Shown: positions 37,201 to 49,091 of the stretch, piece by piece
Layout: the number at the start of each line of letters is the position of its first letter
Position numbering within the stretch: position 1 is the stretch's first letter
NCBI GenBank assembly: GCA_030248135.1
Contig: JASANC010000392.1
Span: forward strand, 1 to 64,000
Origin: Theristus sp. LFF4_11
Lineage: Eukaryota > Nematoda > Chromadorea > Monhysterida > Xyalidae
Direction of reading: 5' to 3'
DNA: 64,000 bases
The notes under the pieces: generated by a model
The model's input: only the letters and a program-made list of their open reading frames with translations
What the model was told of the DNA's origin: nothing
Database searches by the model: none
Translations under genes and position numbers: made by a program

Positions 37201-40200
37201 TGGCAAGTGCTACGGGTTTATGCAAGCAGCGCGCAAATACCGAGTGAGCCAGTTTACGTCCGATCATATGACGGAGGTGAGTGAAACACACGCGGAAAAA
37301 TAATGCACATGCACATGCAGATGTATATGTAGATGCATGTGTCCGTGCACAAGTTCGTGCACTTTTCGATTCACATGAACAAACCCGTGCCCGTGCGCTT
37401 GAAGCGGCATTCATGAAGCAGTGTTTAATGACAGGTAGCTGTGTTAAAACATACCTAGTTACGCGCTCACTAAATATACTGCTTCACGAATGCCGTTTAA
37501 GCAAAACAGTCCTTTTTCTTGCAGCTACAGCTATTTTTTGTTTGCTTCTGTGAAAACTGAAGTGAATCTGAACCGCTAAGTGCACGGAAATGTGCATTTG
37601 CATCAATAAGTGCACGAACATGTGCATCTGCATGTGCATTATTATTTCTGCGTGCAGCGTGTCGCTTAGACTTTGTGAACGGCCACGATGGCTCACCGAT
37701 TCAATCGTGCATTTCAGTGGCGAAATCGTCAACGCCAATTCTGAGCTTCAACGATTTGCCGACCGCCGGTGCGGTGAGAATTCGCTGGGCGACGGACGAG
37801 TCGATCCGAGGCAAAGTGATGAAATACCGGATCGAGTGGTATCCGGCCGACGACAACGTCAACAACCGCAACTCCAATGTCGACGACAAGAACCGCAAGT
37901 CCACCGAGCAACTCATGGACGTGCGCAGCGCAGTGATTGGCGGTCGGTTTGATTGATCGGTTTTGCACTATCGGCCGCTTCAGTGCAACATAGCTTCCAA
38001 CATATTTCATCCTATTCTTCAATAGTATTCACAATATTTTCACAATTCAATAGCCTCCGTATTCACAATAATCGCACCGCAGAAGCTTTATTTTTTTTGT
38101 TTTTTCTGTCGTTCAGGTCTGACGCCGGGTAGAAAATACGACTTTCGAGTGATTGCGAAATCGCGCGCCGGCTATCCGACGGCGAGCCAGCTGCGCGTGC
38201 ACAAGCGAGCGTTCGCGTGGACGAGACACGAGTTGAAACTGCCGCCAGCGCGCTACACCGACGACGACAACACCAGCGCCGTTCTCGAGGCGTCCGATAT
38301 TACGACCGGCGACAACAACAACAGCGTCAGCGCCGCTGCGCGTCATGAATACCGCAAACTGACGGCGCCGATCATGGACGTGTGTCTGGCTATGAACGCG
38401 AGCACGGTAAAAGTCACCTGGGAGCTGGCGAAACCGGACGAACGTGGTCGTGTCGCCGGCTTTGAAATCACGTACAACGTCGACGACATCGACGATGAGG
38501 CGACACGAAAGCAACAACAAGAGGTGAACGCAGATGCGACTGCGAAGGAGATTCATGGACTTGGTGAGCTGTGCTTTTTTAAACCGTTGTTGTTTTGCGC
38601 CTGTTTCGAGTGCCGCTTGTGTTTTCATCATTGCAGTTTCGTACACGCGGTGTGCGTAACGAAAAACAAGTAAACACCTGTTCATCATTTATGGATGATA
38701 TAAAGAACAAAAACAGTTATCGTAATAGATAGCAGTGATGGCGTGTGGTGGGTGTTGCTTGAGCGTAGTCTCCACTTTCAGGCGGTTATGCTGTATGGAA
38801 TATCTAGATACTAGGTTGTAACTGCCTTTAGTGATATTCAAAAACACCGTGTGCTGAACTTTCATATCAGCTGTTTTTCCTTGTTTTGGACGTACGTATT
38901 TGAGTCGGGTCTGTCAATGGATTCATTTTCACATGGTCTCGTGGAAGAAACATGGCAGTTCTGCTTTAGTTTGCGCGGGCAGTGAAGGCACGTGTTTACG
39001 TTGTGGTGAATGCGCATTACACACGCAAAAAAAGGCACGTGTTAACGCGCGTGTGCTGATCATGCTAAAACTGTTGAAACGCGAGCAAATGAGAAGCATC
39101 GGGGTTGTAGTTTGGTGGCACACATCGAAGTGCTCTGCGTTAAGCACGCGCATTTCTTCTGTTATCCATTCACGAGTTGTGATTTGCAAAACTGCCGTTA
39201 TTGGCAACGATTGGCATTTCCAAGATCACATGACAGTACAACTGTATCAACCGCCAGTAAGGTATGAAAGTACTGTAACATCAGCAAGGAATGGCGATAA
39301 ATGATAATGAGCAGCACCTGCAAGCACTTGAAAAAACCTGCTATCTGTGTCTACTCAACCAAAAAAAACGATGCTAAAGCTAAATGATGGGCGTTGCGTT
39401 GAATTGTGCGCGAAACAAGTGAGCAAGCAATGCGAACAATCTTTCAGCGCCGAACACCTGGTATCGCGTGGAGGTGGCCGCCGTTGACAAAGACGGTCAG
39501 CCCGGCTATCCGGCGTCGTGCCACATCCAAACGCAGTCGATCCCGTCGACGTCCACGGCAGCGATGGCGACCGCCGCATCCGTGGTCGCCGCCGGCAAGA
39601 TCATCATTCCGTCGCCGCTGCTGGTGCAGTGCGTCAACGACACGGCCGAAGTGCGCCCGGGCGACCTGTGCGTTCGCTGGGAGAGGCCGCCGCCGTCCGC
39701 GAACAACGTCGACATCGTCGCCTACATGGTCCGCTACAGTTACAATCCGCCGAACGGCACCGTCTTGGACGCGACGAACGTGCAGTACAAACGAGTGTAA
39801 GTGTCTCCGAGCGAACTTGCGCCACACACTGCGCTGTTTCACGTTGATCGATGGTTCTTGGCAGGAGTACAAAAATTATGTCATACAGTATGTTTATTTG
39901 AGTCTGTCACGTTTTTCGGCAAAACACAGAGCTCGCGAATGATGACAGAACGGCGGTCGGGTGTGCGAGGAAACCTTCGGCCGCAAACGCGTGTCAACCA
40001 AACCGCGATACATTCGTTCTTTCTCTTACTGAGTTTAAGCATGTGCGCTCTGTATTCAGCGGAGAGAAGTGACGGCGGTTTCAAAACATAAACTACACGG
40101 TGTCACCATGTTGCAGTACAACGGAGCACCTGCACGTGTACAACGGCAAGCCCGGCCAGGAGTATCGCGTGGCGATCCGCTCGCTGACGGACACGCCGCT

Positions 40201-43147
40201 CGACGACGACCCTTCATGTGCGCTCTGTATTCAGCGGAGAGAAGTGACGGCGGTTTCAAAACATAAACTACACGGTGTCACCATGTTGCAGTACAACGGA
40301 GCACCTGCACGTGTACAACGGCAAGCCCGGCCAGGAGTATCGCGTGGCGATCCGCTCGCTGACGGACACGCCGCTCGACGACGACCCTGTGTCCTCGCGG
40401 TTCACGGCCGAGTACGTGTGCACGTCGCCCGTCGATCGCAGTTCACCGGCGGCGGCGGCTGCACCGACGCACGTCAAGGCGCAGCCGGTGAATTCGTCGA
40501 CGATCTACGTTCAGTGGAGGCCACCGCCGAATTCGACCGGCGATCGACGAGCGGAGACGGTGCTCAGCTATCAGGTCTACTATCGGGCGGACGGCGACCG
40601 CAGGTGGCACTCGACTCGAGTGAACGGTCGGTGTGCTGCGCGCGCGGCTGTTTTAACCCTGAATTTTTTAAAAAACACAACGAAATTACAGTCCATCTGG
40701 AAAATATATGCAACATGACGCAAACATGACATCATGACCAACCAATCAGCGCTGTGAACATGATTAACCAATCAGCGCTGTGAACATGATTAACCAATCA
40801 GCGCTGTGAACACCTCATGATTAACCAATCAGCGCTGTGAGTTGCTATGACCAACCAATCAGGTAGTTGCATATATTAGCGAGATTGACTGTATATGCAG
40901 GAAGCCAACGTGGTTTATTTTGTTGCGAAAAACATGTACAGTGTCGAACTGTGTAAGGCATACAAGTTAGCTGATTGGCTGGTTTGGTTCTTTGCAAATA
41001 TTGATGAAAACTGGTCTTTCATCTCGTCCACGGATTGCTCACGAAAGACACACCACCAATTTCATGCTGTTCATACAGTTTTATCGGAGTTTTCTGCTTT
41101 TTCGCGAAATAAAATGGATGAATGGATGGATGGAATTTCAGGCGAAGACCGCTCGATACTGCTGGACAGCCTGCGCAGCGGCGTGCGCTACGAGATTCGC
41201 GTGACGGCGATCACTGCGGCCGGCGAGAGTCACAATTCGGCGGGTGCGGTCGAGCTGTTGCTCGAGTGGACTGACCCGAACGCAGCGGCGGACTCGACGG
41301 CGACGCCACGACGCACGCTGCATCTGATTCTGGTGGCCACTGCGATCGCTGTGCTCCTGCTCATTGCTTGCATCGCGGTGGTCGTCGGCCGCAGCATTGC
41401 GTTAGTGGGCGAGCATTTGCGGGGCGGCTCGTGGTGTACCATGGATGAGCGGTGTTCGCTCAGCGCCAATTGTGTAAATACGATTCAGAGCGAATCGCTC
41501 GGAATTTCAACAAAACACGGTACACCTCGTTGCGCGCGCCGGTCTCTTTCGAATACAACACGTTGTCCTGTGCAAGCCGCTACACCAGTTGCATGTGACT
41601 GTGAGTGGTGCTTCTTTGTACAATTGTTTTCAACGTTTCTAGGAAGCCCGGCATCCTTCTGACGAGAGTGAACGGCGTCTTGAGTCGAACTCATGCAAAC
41701 GGCAACATCGCCGCTCGGACGCCACGTCGACACGACGATCGCTTTCATTCGCAGTCCGGTCGTACGGCAAGCGGCCACCACGACGACGGCGTCGACGACG
41801 ACGACGATGTTGTGCAGGCGACGACGCCCGTGATGCAGTCGGATGGGCAGCGGCCGGCGTCGACGTACGTCAGTCGCCGGTACACATCGTCCAGGTGGCA
41901 CTGGCTCGTCTGTTGCACTAGCGCCGGTCGAGCGACGCCGCACCGTCAATATGCAAACGACTACCTCAATAGTAACAATAATAATGTCACTAATAGCAAC
42001 AATAGCGCTGTTCACGCGCAACAGATCGCATCGCTCCAGTCGGCGAACGGAGGCAACATTGTCGCCAACGGAGCCGTGGTGCATTTGAACGGACGAACTA
42101 CGGGACTGGCGACGCCGCTGCGTGGCATACCAGAGTCGGTGGAGCTCGAGACGCTACTGCCGCAGCAGCGAACGGACGCGTGTCACGTGATCTACGACAC
42201 GAAAGGCGCCGACGGCGATGGGTGTCGACCGCGCGGCAACCAGCGACTGCTGGCGTCATCGGTCACGACGTCCACGATCGCGTCTTCGTCGGGCGGCACG
42301 ATGAACAGCACGAATCTATTGCAACCACCACAGACTAGCTCATTATTGGCGAACCATGAGCATCATCTCGATGCGGACGCGTACGACACGACACTATCGG
42401 CGGTGCCGACGATTCTCGGCGCCGAAAGAACAGTGGACGACGAGCAATACGACCGCGAGCACGGCGCCGTGATGACGCCGCACTTGCTGCCGGCAAACGT
42501 TAGTGCGCCTGTTTGCACAGGCTCATTTGCTTTAAGGTCTGTTCATACTGACGTGTATGCTGACACAGGCACCGTCTCCATGAACGGTAATATGCCATAA
42601 CACAAGACCGAACGTGCCGTGACGTGCCGTAAACGCATACGTCAGTATGAATGGCGCCTTTACATTGATTGATTGGCATTGTTTGCCATTCACATTTCCA
42701 TTACAGACGATGGACCTTCTGGTGCCGATGCAGCTGCGCCGGCAGTACGCGGCCAGTGCGCTCGCGCATCACTCGGCGGCGGCCGGCGTCGAGTGGTCGT
42801 CCGACCTGTCGCACTCGCCGGTCACCGCGAGCTCGCTGCACTCGTGGTCGCACGAGGAGCGACTCTCGCAGCCGGGCAGCGCGTCGCTGCCGAACCTGAC
42901 CGACAGCGGCATCGGCATCTTCGACACGCTGCTCGTCAACGGCGCCGCACAGAGCGCCAAACACGCGCAGCCGCACGGACCGCATTGCTGCTGCAGAGAG
43001 CGCCACCGACTGCGCAACGACGACAGCGCTGCCAACCACCACCACCATCAGCATCAGCATCATGCGCATGCCTCGTCCAGTGGACCGTCGAGTCACCGAA
43101 GAAGGATGCCCGGCCAACAGTGGCCGACGCAGCGCACCAGCTCCTAG
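31252..43147 (+). CDS. Type I receptor with 4 Ig and 5 fibronectin-III domains (DCC/neogenin/protogenin superfamily)
   Basis: Sixteen exons: 31252-31327, 31937-32080, 32572-32926, 33064-33266, 33426-33566, 34676-34843, 35330-35481, 36372-36762, 37097-37276, 37718-37942, 38117-38563, 39448-39796, 40292-40626, 41142-41400, 41643-42498, 42707-43147. They total 4722 nt and 1573 residues, all in phase. The signal peptide is residues 1-25 (LIFVVTVLLLSF). Four Ig domains have Cys pairs at ELECDAH/YQCAAH, FACTIAH/YSCTLS, FECLVSG/YECALP and FSCSVVG/YQCFAEN. Five FN3 domains carry VSWRAD, IRWATD, VTWELA, VRWERPPP and VQWRPPP. A TM helix at ~1115-1140 (LILVATAIAVLLLIACIAVV) precedes a ~430-residue Asn/His/Ser-rich tail. 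4 Ig + 5 FN3 matches protogenin/IGDCC4; DCC has six FN3. FN3-1 has an unusual Cys-rich insert (QCDEHGQCHGYCCRA). Family members are netrin/RGM-type guidance or adhesion receptors; ligand and orthology are unproven. No classic DCC P3 motif is seen. Confidence 0.85.
33608..33839 (+). mobile_element. CRE-bearing MITE (copy 3 of 4), receptor-gene intron
   Basis: Same family, inside intron 5 of the Ig/FN3 receptor gene and 41 bp downstream of its donor. Both arms carry TGACGTCA. Confidence 0.8.
35555..36030. mobile_element. Inverted-repeat element with AAGCGGATACA termini in a receptor intron
   Basis: AAGCGGATACAGTGAGCG at the left faces GTATCCGCTTGTTTCTCAGC at the right. The interior (TAGACTAGAAGTTGT, AATTTAGCGCGCTCCTTGCC) is related to 51400-51640, showing a shared element family. 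No transposase ORF. Confidence 0.5.
37301..37646. repeat. Inverted ATGCACATGCAGATG repeat enclosing a short palindrome, receptor intron
   Basis: AATGCACATGCACATGCAGA ... CCGTGCACAAGTTCGTGCAC at 37301-37360 is inverted at 37575-37646. The loop contains the short hairpin repeat at 37404-37495. Confidence 0.5.
37404..37495. repeat. Short palindromic hairpin repeat (copy 2 of 5)
   Basis: GCGGCATTCATGAAGCAGTG is matched in inverse by CTGCTTCACGAATGCCG. Located in a receptor intron. Confidence 0.65.
40040..40388 (+). repeat. Exact 174-bp tandem duplication spanning a splice acceptor in the receptor gene
   Basis: 40040-40213 and 40215-40388 are identical, separated by a single T. Each copy holds intron end, acceptor TTGCAG and the first ~97 bp of exon 13. 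The model uses the distal acceptor (exon from 40292). Using the proximal one (exon from 40117) adds 175 nt and shifts the frame. Confidence 0.95.
40687..40893 (+). mobile_element. TACAGTCCATCT/TTGACTGTA MITE, uninterrupted copy
   Basis: Same element as 5710-6092 in the opposite orientation, but without the nested insertion. The interior holds four direct units of about 26-30 bp containing TTAACCAATCAGCGCTGTGA. It lies in the intron between receptor exons 13 and 14. Confidence 0.8.
42541..42655. repeat. Short inverted-repeat element (TTCATACTGACGT) in the last receptor intron
   Basis: GTTCATACTGACGTGTATGC and GCATACGTCAGTATGAATGG are inverted ends around a GACGTGCCGT-containing core. Related fragments occur at 130-265 and 1300-1365. 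Confidence 0.55.
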
Positions 43148-44124
43148 ACCGAGTGTACGGTCCTTGCGCCGTACACTGCACCAATATTCACCGCTATTTT
43201 CGTGTGGCCATATTATTGGCGCCTTTGTTCCCTGTGAGTTCTGTAAACTGTGAAATTTCATCATCGGTGAACTTTTTTTTGCTATTTCATCACACAAATG
43301 TTGCGGCGCACTTCTGCACACCATCCTTTGCAGTTATTAACGACCAGAACGATTGTGTGACCTCAATATTTTGTTGGATTTTATGAGTGTCTGTGGTGTT
43401 TTGCTTTCGAGTGAATTGTTCTTAGTGTTCCGTGTGTCTGCTTGCATGTGTTCATTTACTGTCTTTTAACGGCTCACTGCACAATGTAAATATACTTCAG
43501 CACACTCATAGCCATAAACGCACACTATATTTATTCAATCTAAATGAACATATTTTTAGATGGCAAAAAAACGCATTTCACAATTCAATTTTGCAAATCT
43601 TACACGAGGTTATCCACCGTGATTCGTTAAACCGAAACACCTCAGTGAAAATGAGTTAATTTTGTTACCAGTTTTGCTCCACATTTTCGAGTTTACTGTG
43701 GGTCTCCAGGTTTTTTTGGTCCGAGTTTCCATTTCACAAACAAACGATTCTGTTTTCTTGAACAGTAAAACACGAATTATTGTAACTGCTAATTGTCCGC
43801 GATTTTTGATTTTGCCAAAATTGTTATATTTCGTAGCGTCGTCGCATACCGTTTTAGTTATGGAGCGATTTCAAATACGCGATATGAACGATGCGATATT
43901 CTGATTTGAAACATTACGATACAGTGTTTGGCAAACTGCAGCATTGGCTGGTTTGGTTGACAAAGCGCCAAGTTCTGTTGTAACAGCGTGTTGAGGTTCA
44001 AGTTCATTCTGACTTGTATTATAGTGTGAATGGTTTCCTGGTAATTTTTTGTTCCAACCATTGGATTCGTTGAAACACGTTTCATTGGTTTCTTTTGTTC
44101 AAGTGAAACACTTTAAAATACGGT
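43148..44124. other. 3' flank of the receptor gene; no other gene
   Basis: AT-rich sequence after the TAG at 43145-43147. I find no AATAAA in this stretch, so the 3' UTR may be long or use a variant signal. No exon is supported. Confidence 0.45.
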
Positions 44125-46816
44125 TTAACACCGTTTGCAAATAAGAGTGGGGGGGTCTAGCGCTACATGGAAAAGTTTTTAAACCAAGGGTGCAGGGACA
44201 TTCTACTAATCAAGGCGCTTCAGGTTTACCCCCTGAGTACTCCCTGATTATGCCTATAAAGGTCGTTTTTAGGGTGCGGAAGTTGAAAAACCCTCGATTT
44301 TTTGCGATTTTTCGCAAAGTGTACCTTTTTAGCCCTACCGTATCTCGTAGTTGCACAGTTTCTGGAACCTCACACAATATTCACGTGAAAGATCTTGCGG
44401 AGTTCTTTAAGGCCCTGTATCAATGAGCCCTTGCAAGGGGGGTCCCTGAGGCGCTACGACGCTAGTTAAAATTACTTTTTTTTTAAATTACGCTATTTTT
44501 TAAACATTTTTTTGAGCTCATAAACACAATTTTTCGATTTTCATTTTTGGTTCTACAGGGGGGTTTTCGGGGTCGCTGAATTCGAATATGATCTTAGATT
44601 TTTGCCCCGGGCATTTTTTTGCTCTAAAATTGGGCAAAAACACATTTTTTTGCGTTTTCCAGTGTTTTTTGGTTTTAATTTTTAATTTTAAGTGCGGATT
44701 TTTTTAACAAAGCTGTTTTACAACAGCCTTACAACCGTTGTATCTGAATCTGTATTGCTTTTTGCACACGTTTTCGTTTCACAGTGAAAAAATCAAATTA
44801 GAAACAACTTAATTTTAATTTCTAATTCTACATGGAGGGTTTTGGGGTCGCTGAATTTGAATCTGATTTTAGATTTTTGCCTCGGGCATTTTTTTGCTCT
44901 AAAAATTGGGCAAAACCACTGGAAAACGCATAAAAATGTGTTTTTGCCTTATTTTTAGAGGAATAAAAATGCCCGGGGCAAAAATCTAAGGTCAGATTCA
45001 AATTCGGCAATTTTGAAAATCCCCCTGGAAAACTAAAAATTAAAATTACAAGTTGTTTCTAACTTGATTTTTTTATTGTGAAACGAAAACGTGTGCAAAA
45101 AGCAAAAAAATCAACTTTTTACCCATTTTTTAAGTGGACGAGTGGTCAGTTGCAAAATATCAAAACAGATTCAGATACAGCGGTTGTATGGCTGTTATAA
45201 AACAGCTTTGTTAAAAAAATCCGCACATAAAATTAAAAATTAAAACAAAAAACCACTGGAAAACGCATAAAAATGTGTTTTGCCCAACTTTTAGAGCAAA
45301 AAAGGCCCGGGACAAAAATCTAGGGTCAGATTCGAATTCAGCGTCCCCGAAACCCTCCATGTAGAACTAAAAATTAAAATTACAAGTTGTTTCTAACTTG
45401 ATTTTATTCACTGTGAAACGAAAACGTGTGCAAAAAGCAAAAAAATCAACTTTTTACCCATTTTTTGGGTTGGCAAATGGTCAGTTGCAAAATATCAAAA
45501 CTGATTCAGATACAGCGGTTGTAAGGCTGTTATGAAACAGTTTTGTTAAAAAAATCCGCACTTAAAATTAAAAATTAAAACAAAAAACCACTGGAAAACG
45601 CATAAAAATGTGTTTTTGCCCAATTTTTAAAGCAAAAAAATGCCCGAGGCAAAAATCTAAGGTTAGATTCGAATTTAGCGACCCCGAAACCCCCTATGTA
45701 GAACTAAAAATTAAAATTACAAGTTGTTTCTAACTTGATTTTTTCACTGTGAAACGAAAACGTGTGCAAAAAGCAAAAAATCAACTTTTTACCCATTTTT
45801 TCGCTGGGCAAGTGGTCAGTTGCAAAATATCAAAACTGATTCCAATACAGCGGTTGTAAGGGTGTTATAAAACAGCTTTGTTAAAAAAATCCGCACTTAA
45901 AATTAAAAATTAAAACAAAAAACCACTGGAAAACGCATAAAAAATGTGTTTTTGCTCAATTTTTAAAGCAAAAAAATGCCCGAGGCAAAAATCTAAGGTT
46001 AGATTCGAATTTATTGACCCCGAAACCCCCTATGTAGAACTAAAAATTAAAATTACAAGTTGTTTCTAACTTGATTTTTTCACTGTGGAACGAAACCGTG
46101 TGTAAAAAGCAAAAAAAAAATCAACTTTTTACCCATTTTTGGGTGGGCAAGTGGTCAGTTGCAAAATATCAAAACTGATTCCGATACAGCGGTTGTAAGG
46201 CTGTTGTAAAACAGCTTTGTTAAAAAAATCAGCACTTAAAATTAAAAATTAAAACCAAAAAACACTGGAAAACGCAAAAAAATGTGTTTTTGCCCAATTT
46301 TAGGGCAAAAAAATGCCCGGGGCAAAAATCTAAGATTAGATTCGAATTCAGCGACCCCGAAAACCCCCCTGTAGAACCAAAAATGAAAATCGAAAAATTG
46401 TGTTTATGAGCTCAAAAAAATGTTTTAAAAAAGTAGCGTAATTTTTAGAAAAAAGTAATTTTAACTAGCGTCGTAGCGCCTCAGGGACCCCCCTTGCAAG
46501 AACTCATTGATACAGGGCCTTAAAGAACTCCGCAAGATCTTTCACGTGAATACTGTGTGAGGTTCCAGAAACTGTGCAACTACGAGATACGGTAGGGCTA
46601 AAAAGGTACACTTTGCGAAAAATCGCAAAAAATCGAGGGTTTTTCAACTTCCGCACCCTAAAAACGACCTTTATAGGCATAATCAGGGGGTACTCAGAGG
46701 GTAAACCTGAAGCGCCTTGATTAGTAGAATGTTCCTGCACCCTTGGTTTAAAAACTTTTCCATGTATCACGGAATGTTCCTAGGGCCCCCCCACTCTTAT
46801 TTGCAAACGGTGTTAA
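44125..46816. mobile_element. Fold-back element with TTAA flanks (piggyBac-like, non-autonomous)
   Basis: TTAA at 44125-44128 and 46813-46816 flank inverted termini CACCGTTTGCAAATAAGAGT and ACTCTTATTTGCAAACGGTG. Arms of roughly 450 bp are near-identical in inverse. The centre is a tandem array with a ~335-bp period: CAAGTTGTTTCTAACTTGAT recurs at about 45049, 45383, 45720 and 46056. TTAA duplication is characteristic of the piggyBac superfamily (established knowledge), but no transposase is present, so the assignment is inferred. Confidence 0.75.
44190..44426 (+). other. 78-codon open frame in the left arm of the fold-back element (mirrored at 46504-46770)
   Basis: The frame reads ...LPPEYSLIMPIKVVFRVRKL...VKDLAEFFKALYQ and stops. 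The right arm carries the mirror-image frame on the minus strand with a few substitutions (PSEYPLIMP, HSIH for HNIH). This is either a conserved peptide or simply the consequence of young, similar arms. I recognise no family. Confidence 0.3.
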
Positions 46817-48112
46817 TATTGCGAGTGTGTACATATTTTCATTTGAAATGTCTGTAGCGCATTATACACGTGTTTTGACATCAGGGACAGTTTTTCTAAT
46901 TTTGTTCTGCTTTTCATTTATGTATACGTGTTCACCCCGTCGCACGTGTTTTATCGATGGGTGGTGTTTCACGTTTCAGTCAATGCTGAAAAGTGATTGC
47001 ACGCGACTATTTGTCTTGAATTTATTAAAGAACAAAAAAACGAGTTTGCAACAAAATTTTTGTCGCTCCCTCCCACAACATTTGAAAAGGACAAGAAGAA
47101 GCGTATTGTTCTGACATCGTTACAGGTTTTCAATCCCGTTGTCATCATTTTTTTTTTCTGTCGTGCACCCCACACTGTTTACCTCAGGCCATGATCCAGT
47201 TTGACTATTTGGAATTATTGTATTTAAATCTGTGGTGTTTTCAGTTATCCTGTTGCGTTTATAAAAATGATTCATGATTACCTAATTTGTTCAACATTTA
47301 ACGTCGCATGTCTTCTGTATTCCTCGCTGTTTTTCCGTCGCGTTACCTGTAGTTTACCCCCACATGAGCATTGTTACGGTTCACAACACGGGTATTTTTC
47401 GGTTTTTTTGGTTTACTTTGTTTCACGCTGCAAGCTCGGCACACACTCCAACACTTGCGCTCTTCAATTTTTCTCTCGACTCTCTCGTTTCGTTTAATTG
47501 CAGCCCGTATCATTCATTATTTGTGCGATTTCATACTACATTAAAGTTACTTTTCACAGCTCAATCTTTTAAACTTGTGGCGTTTATTTGCATTGGATTT
47601 TCACATAGGCCTTCTATCTAGTGAAGCGTGCAGGCAAATTGTACACTACTTTATCTTTATCGCCGTGTTTTCCATGTAAAACTTTTATTGTATTAGTACC
47701 GACAGCACGCCATCATTATTTTTGTTGATTACTAGAACCCGCTGAAGTTTGTTCAAACCATGTGACCTGTCACTGTCATCTATATGTAATTTTACCAGGA
47801 AATGAACAACAGAGAATTCCGCGAAAACTCAGCTGTGCACATGTTTGGTATTTTCGAAACGTTTTTTGTCTCAGCTACAAATTTCTCAGGTTATGTTACG
47901 CAATGGCACAGCTCGAACGCCCATTGTTTCCATAACACGCCCATGAACATCAAGTTCCCTTGTTCACATTAAGCTGTTTTGCGTCAATTTAGCATTTTCG
48001 TCGTTACTGTGTTCCGCCGAACCACGATGCGCTTTGTTTGCATTGAACACTGAATAACATATTGTTTTAAAAGCGGAAATCGATTTTACCAACGCTTTTT
48101 CAAAATATTTAG

Positions 48113-48388
48113 ATGGAGACACTGTTGTCAAAATTCAGCAGTGGTCTACAACAAACAGATTTGTTACTTTACATGATTTTTTTCGTTTTTCTTCTCTATA
48201 CCTCGTTCGCTATGTATTTCTTGACGCGAAATTTCCACATTTCCCATATCTACTATTCCTTGTTTTCAATAATGCTAACACTGCGATGTTTAATGTTTTT
48301 TTTCTCATGGAAAAGACAGAACAAAACTAACCAGACACTTTACGATGATGATCCCAATTCCTCGTTCTTTGTCTCTCACATGAAATAA
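48113..48388 (+). CDS. Candidate small two-TM protein (91 residues), low confidence
   Basis: An ATG-initiated frame of 91 codons encodes two hydrophobic stretches (LLLYMIFFVFLLYTSFAMYF and IYYSLFSIMLTLRCLMFFF). A polar tail follows (KRQNKTNQTLYDDDPNSSFF). AATAAA lies 13 nt after the stop (48402-48407). An acceptor-like TATTTAG directly precedes the ATG, so this could be the terminal exon of a gene. T-rich DNA readily yields TM-like chance frames, and I recognise no homolog, so this is tentative. Confidence 0.25.
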   Translation: METLLSKFSSGLQQTDLLLYMIFFVFLLYTSFAMYFLTRNFHISHIYYSLFSIMLTLRCLMFFFSWKRQNKTNQTLYDDDPNSSFFVSHMK

Positions 48389-48401
48389 TTGAAAAACTTT
48401 T

Positions 48402-48407
48402 AATAAA
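48402..48407 (+). promoter_or_regulatory. AATAAA polyadenylation signal candidate
   Basis: Canonical hexamer 13 nt after the 91-codon ORF. It could also serve a long 3' UTR of the receptor gene. Confidence 0.3.
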
Positions 48408-49091
48408 GCGTAATGGTGATTAGTTGGTATTTTTGAATCCTTTGTTTTGTCGAAATACCTCAGCCACATACACTGTATGGCTTGCTCTCAGTTCTTAAAA
48501 AGCGCGCAAAACATTGCTGAACCGTGAGCGATGTTACTTTTTTAGTTTTACTAAAAGTTTTTAGAACTTTTTAAATTTTTCGTGTGTCGTTTCCTTTTCT
48601 GCTTAGCTTTTTTGTTCTGTACCAACCCCGAGAACTAACACATGTAAGTTTAAAAATGTTCAGCACTGTTTTAGAACAATGATCGAATTTTTTTTGTTAC
48701 GCTTCTAACTTTGCTGTCAATCGATTTTATACTGTCTTGTTATGGACTTTGAATACAGGTAGATGTGCCGTGTCGATTTATTTCTTCCCGCGTGACTTTT
48801 TGCTTTTATATTCTCATTTTCGTCATTTTTGATGTATGACGATTTAGTGAACAGCACTGTTCTATTTCAAATTGCATCTCCAAACTTTTCTGTTTCCACA
48901 CAACATGGTAACGTTTTTGTTTTATGTTTTATGCTTTTTCTTATGCGCGAATGGAACGTTAACTTATTTTTGGTTAAATGCTGAAATTTATAAAGAAAGA
49001 AAAAAGTATTTGAAGTTTGACTGAAAATCGACTCATGCTTTTCATCTGTGCGTCAAATCTCTGTTGGCACTGCTGGGAAAATTGTCGTTGC

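Larger units (their letters stand above)
46817..49090. other. Gene-poor AT-rich region
   Basis: T-rich sequence on the plus strand. Apart from the candidate ORF at 48113-48388 I see no exon, repeat pair or RNA gene. Confidence 0.45.

Noticed and set aside
40100..40729. 209-codon ORF across both copies of the 174-bp duplication
   Set aside because: It reads the exon out of frame through the duplication. The distal-acceptor exon in the FN3 frame is the coherent one.
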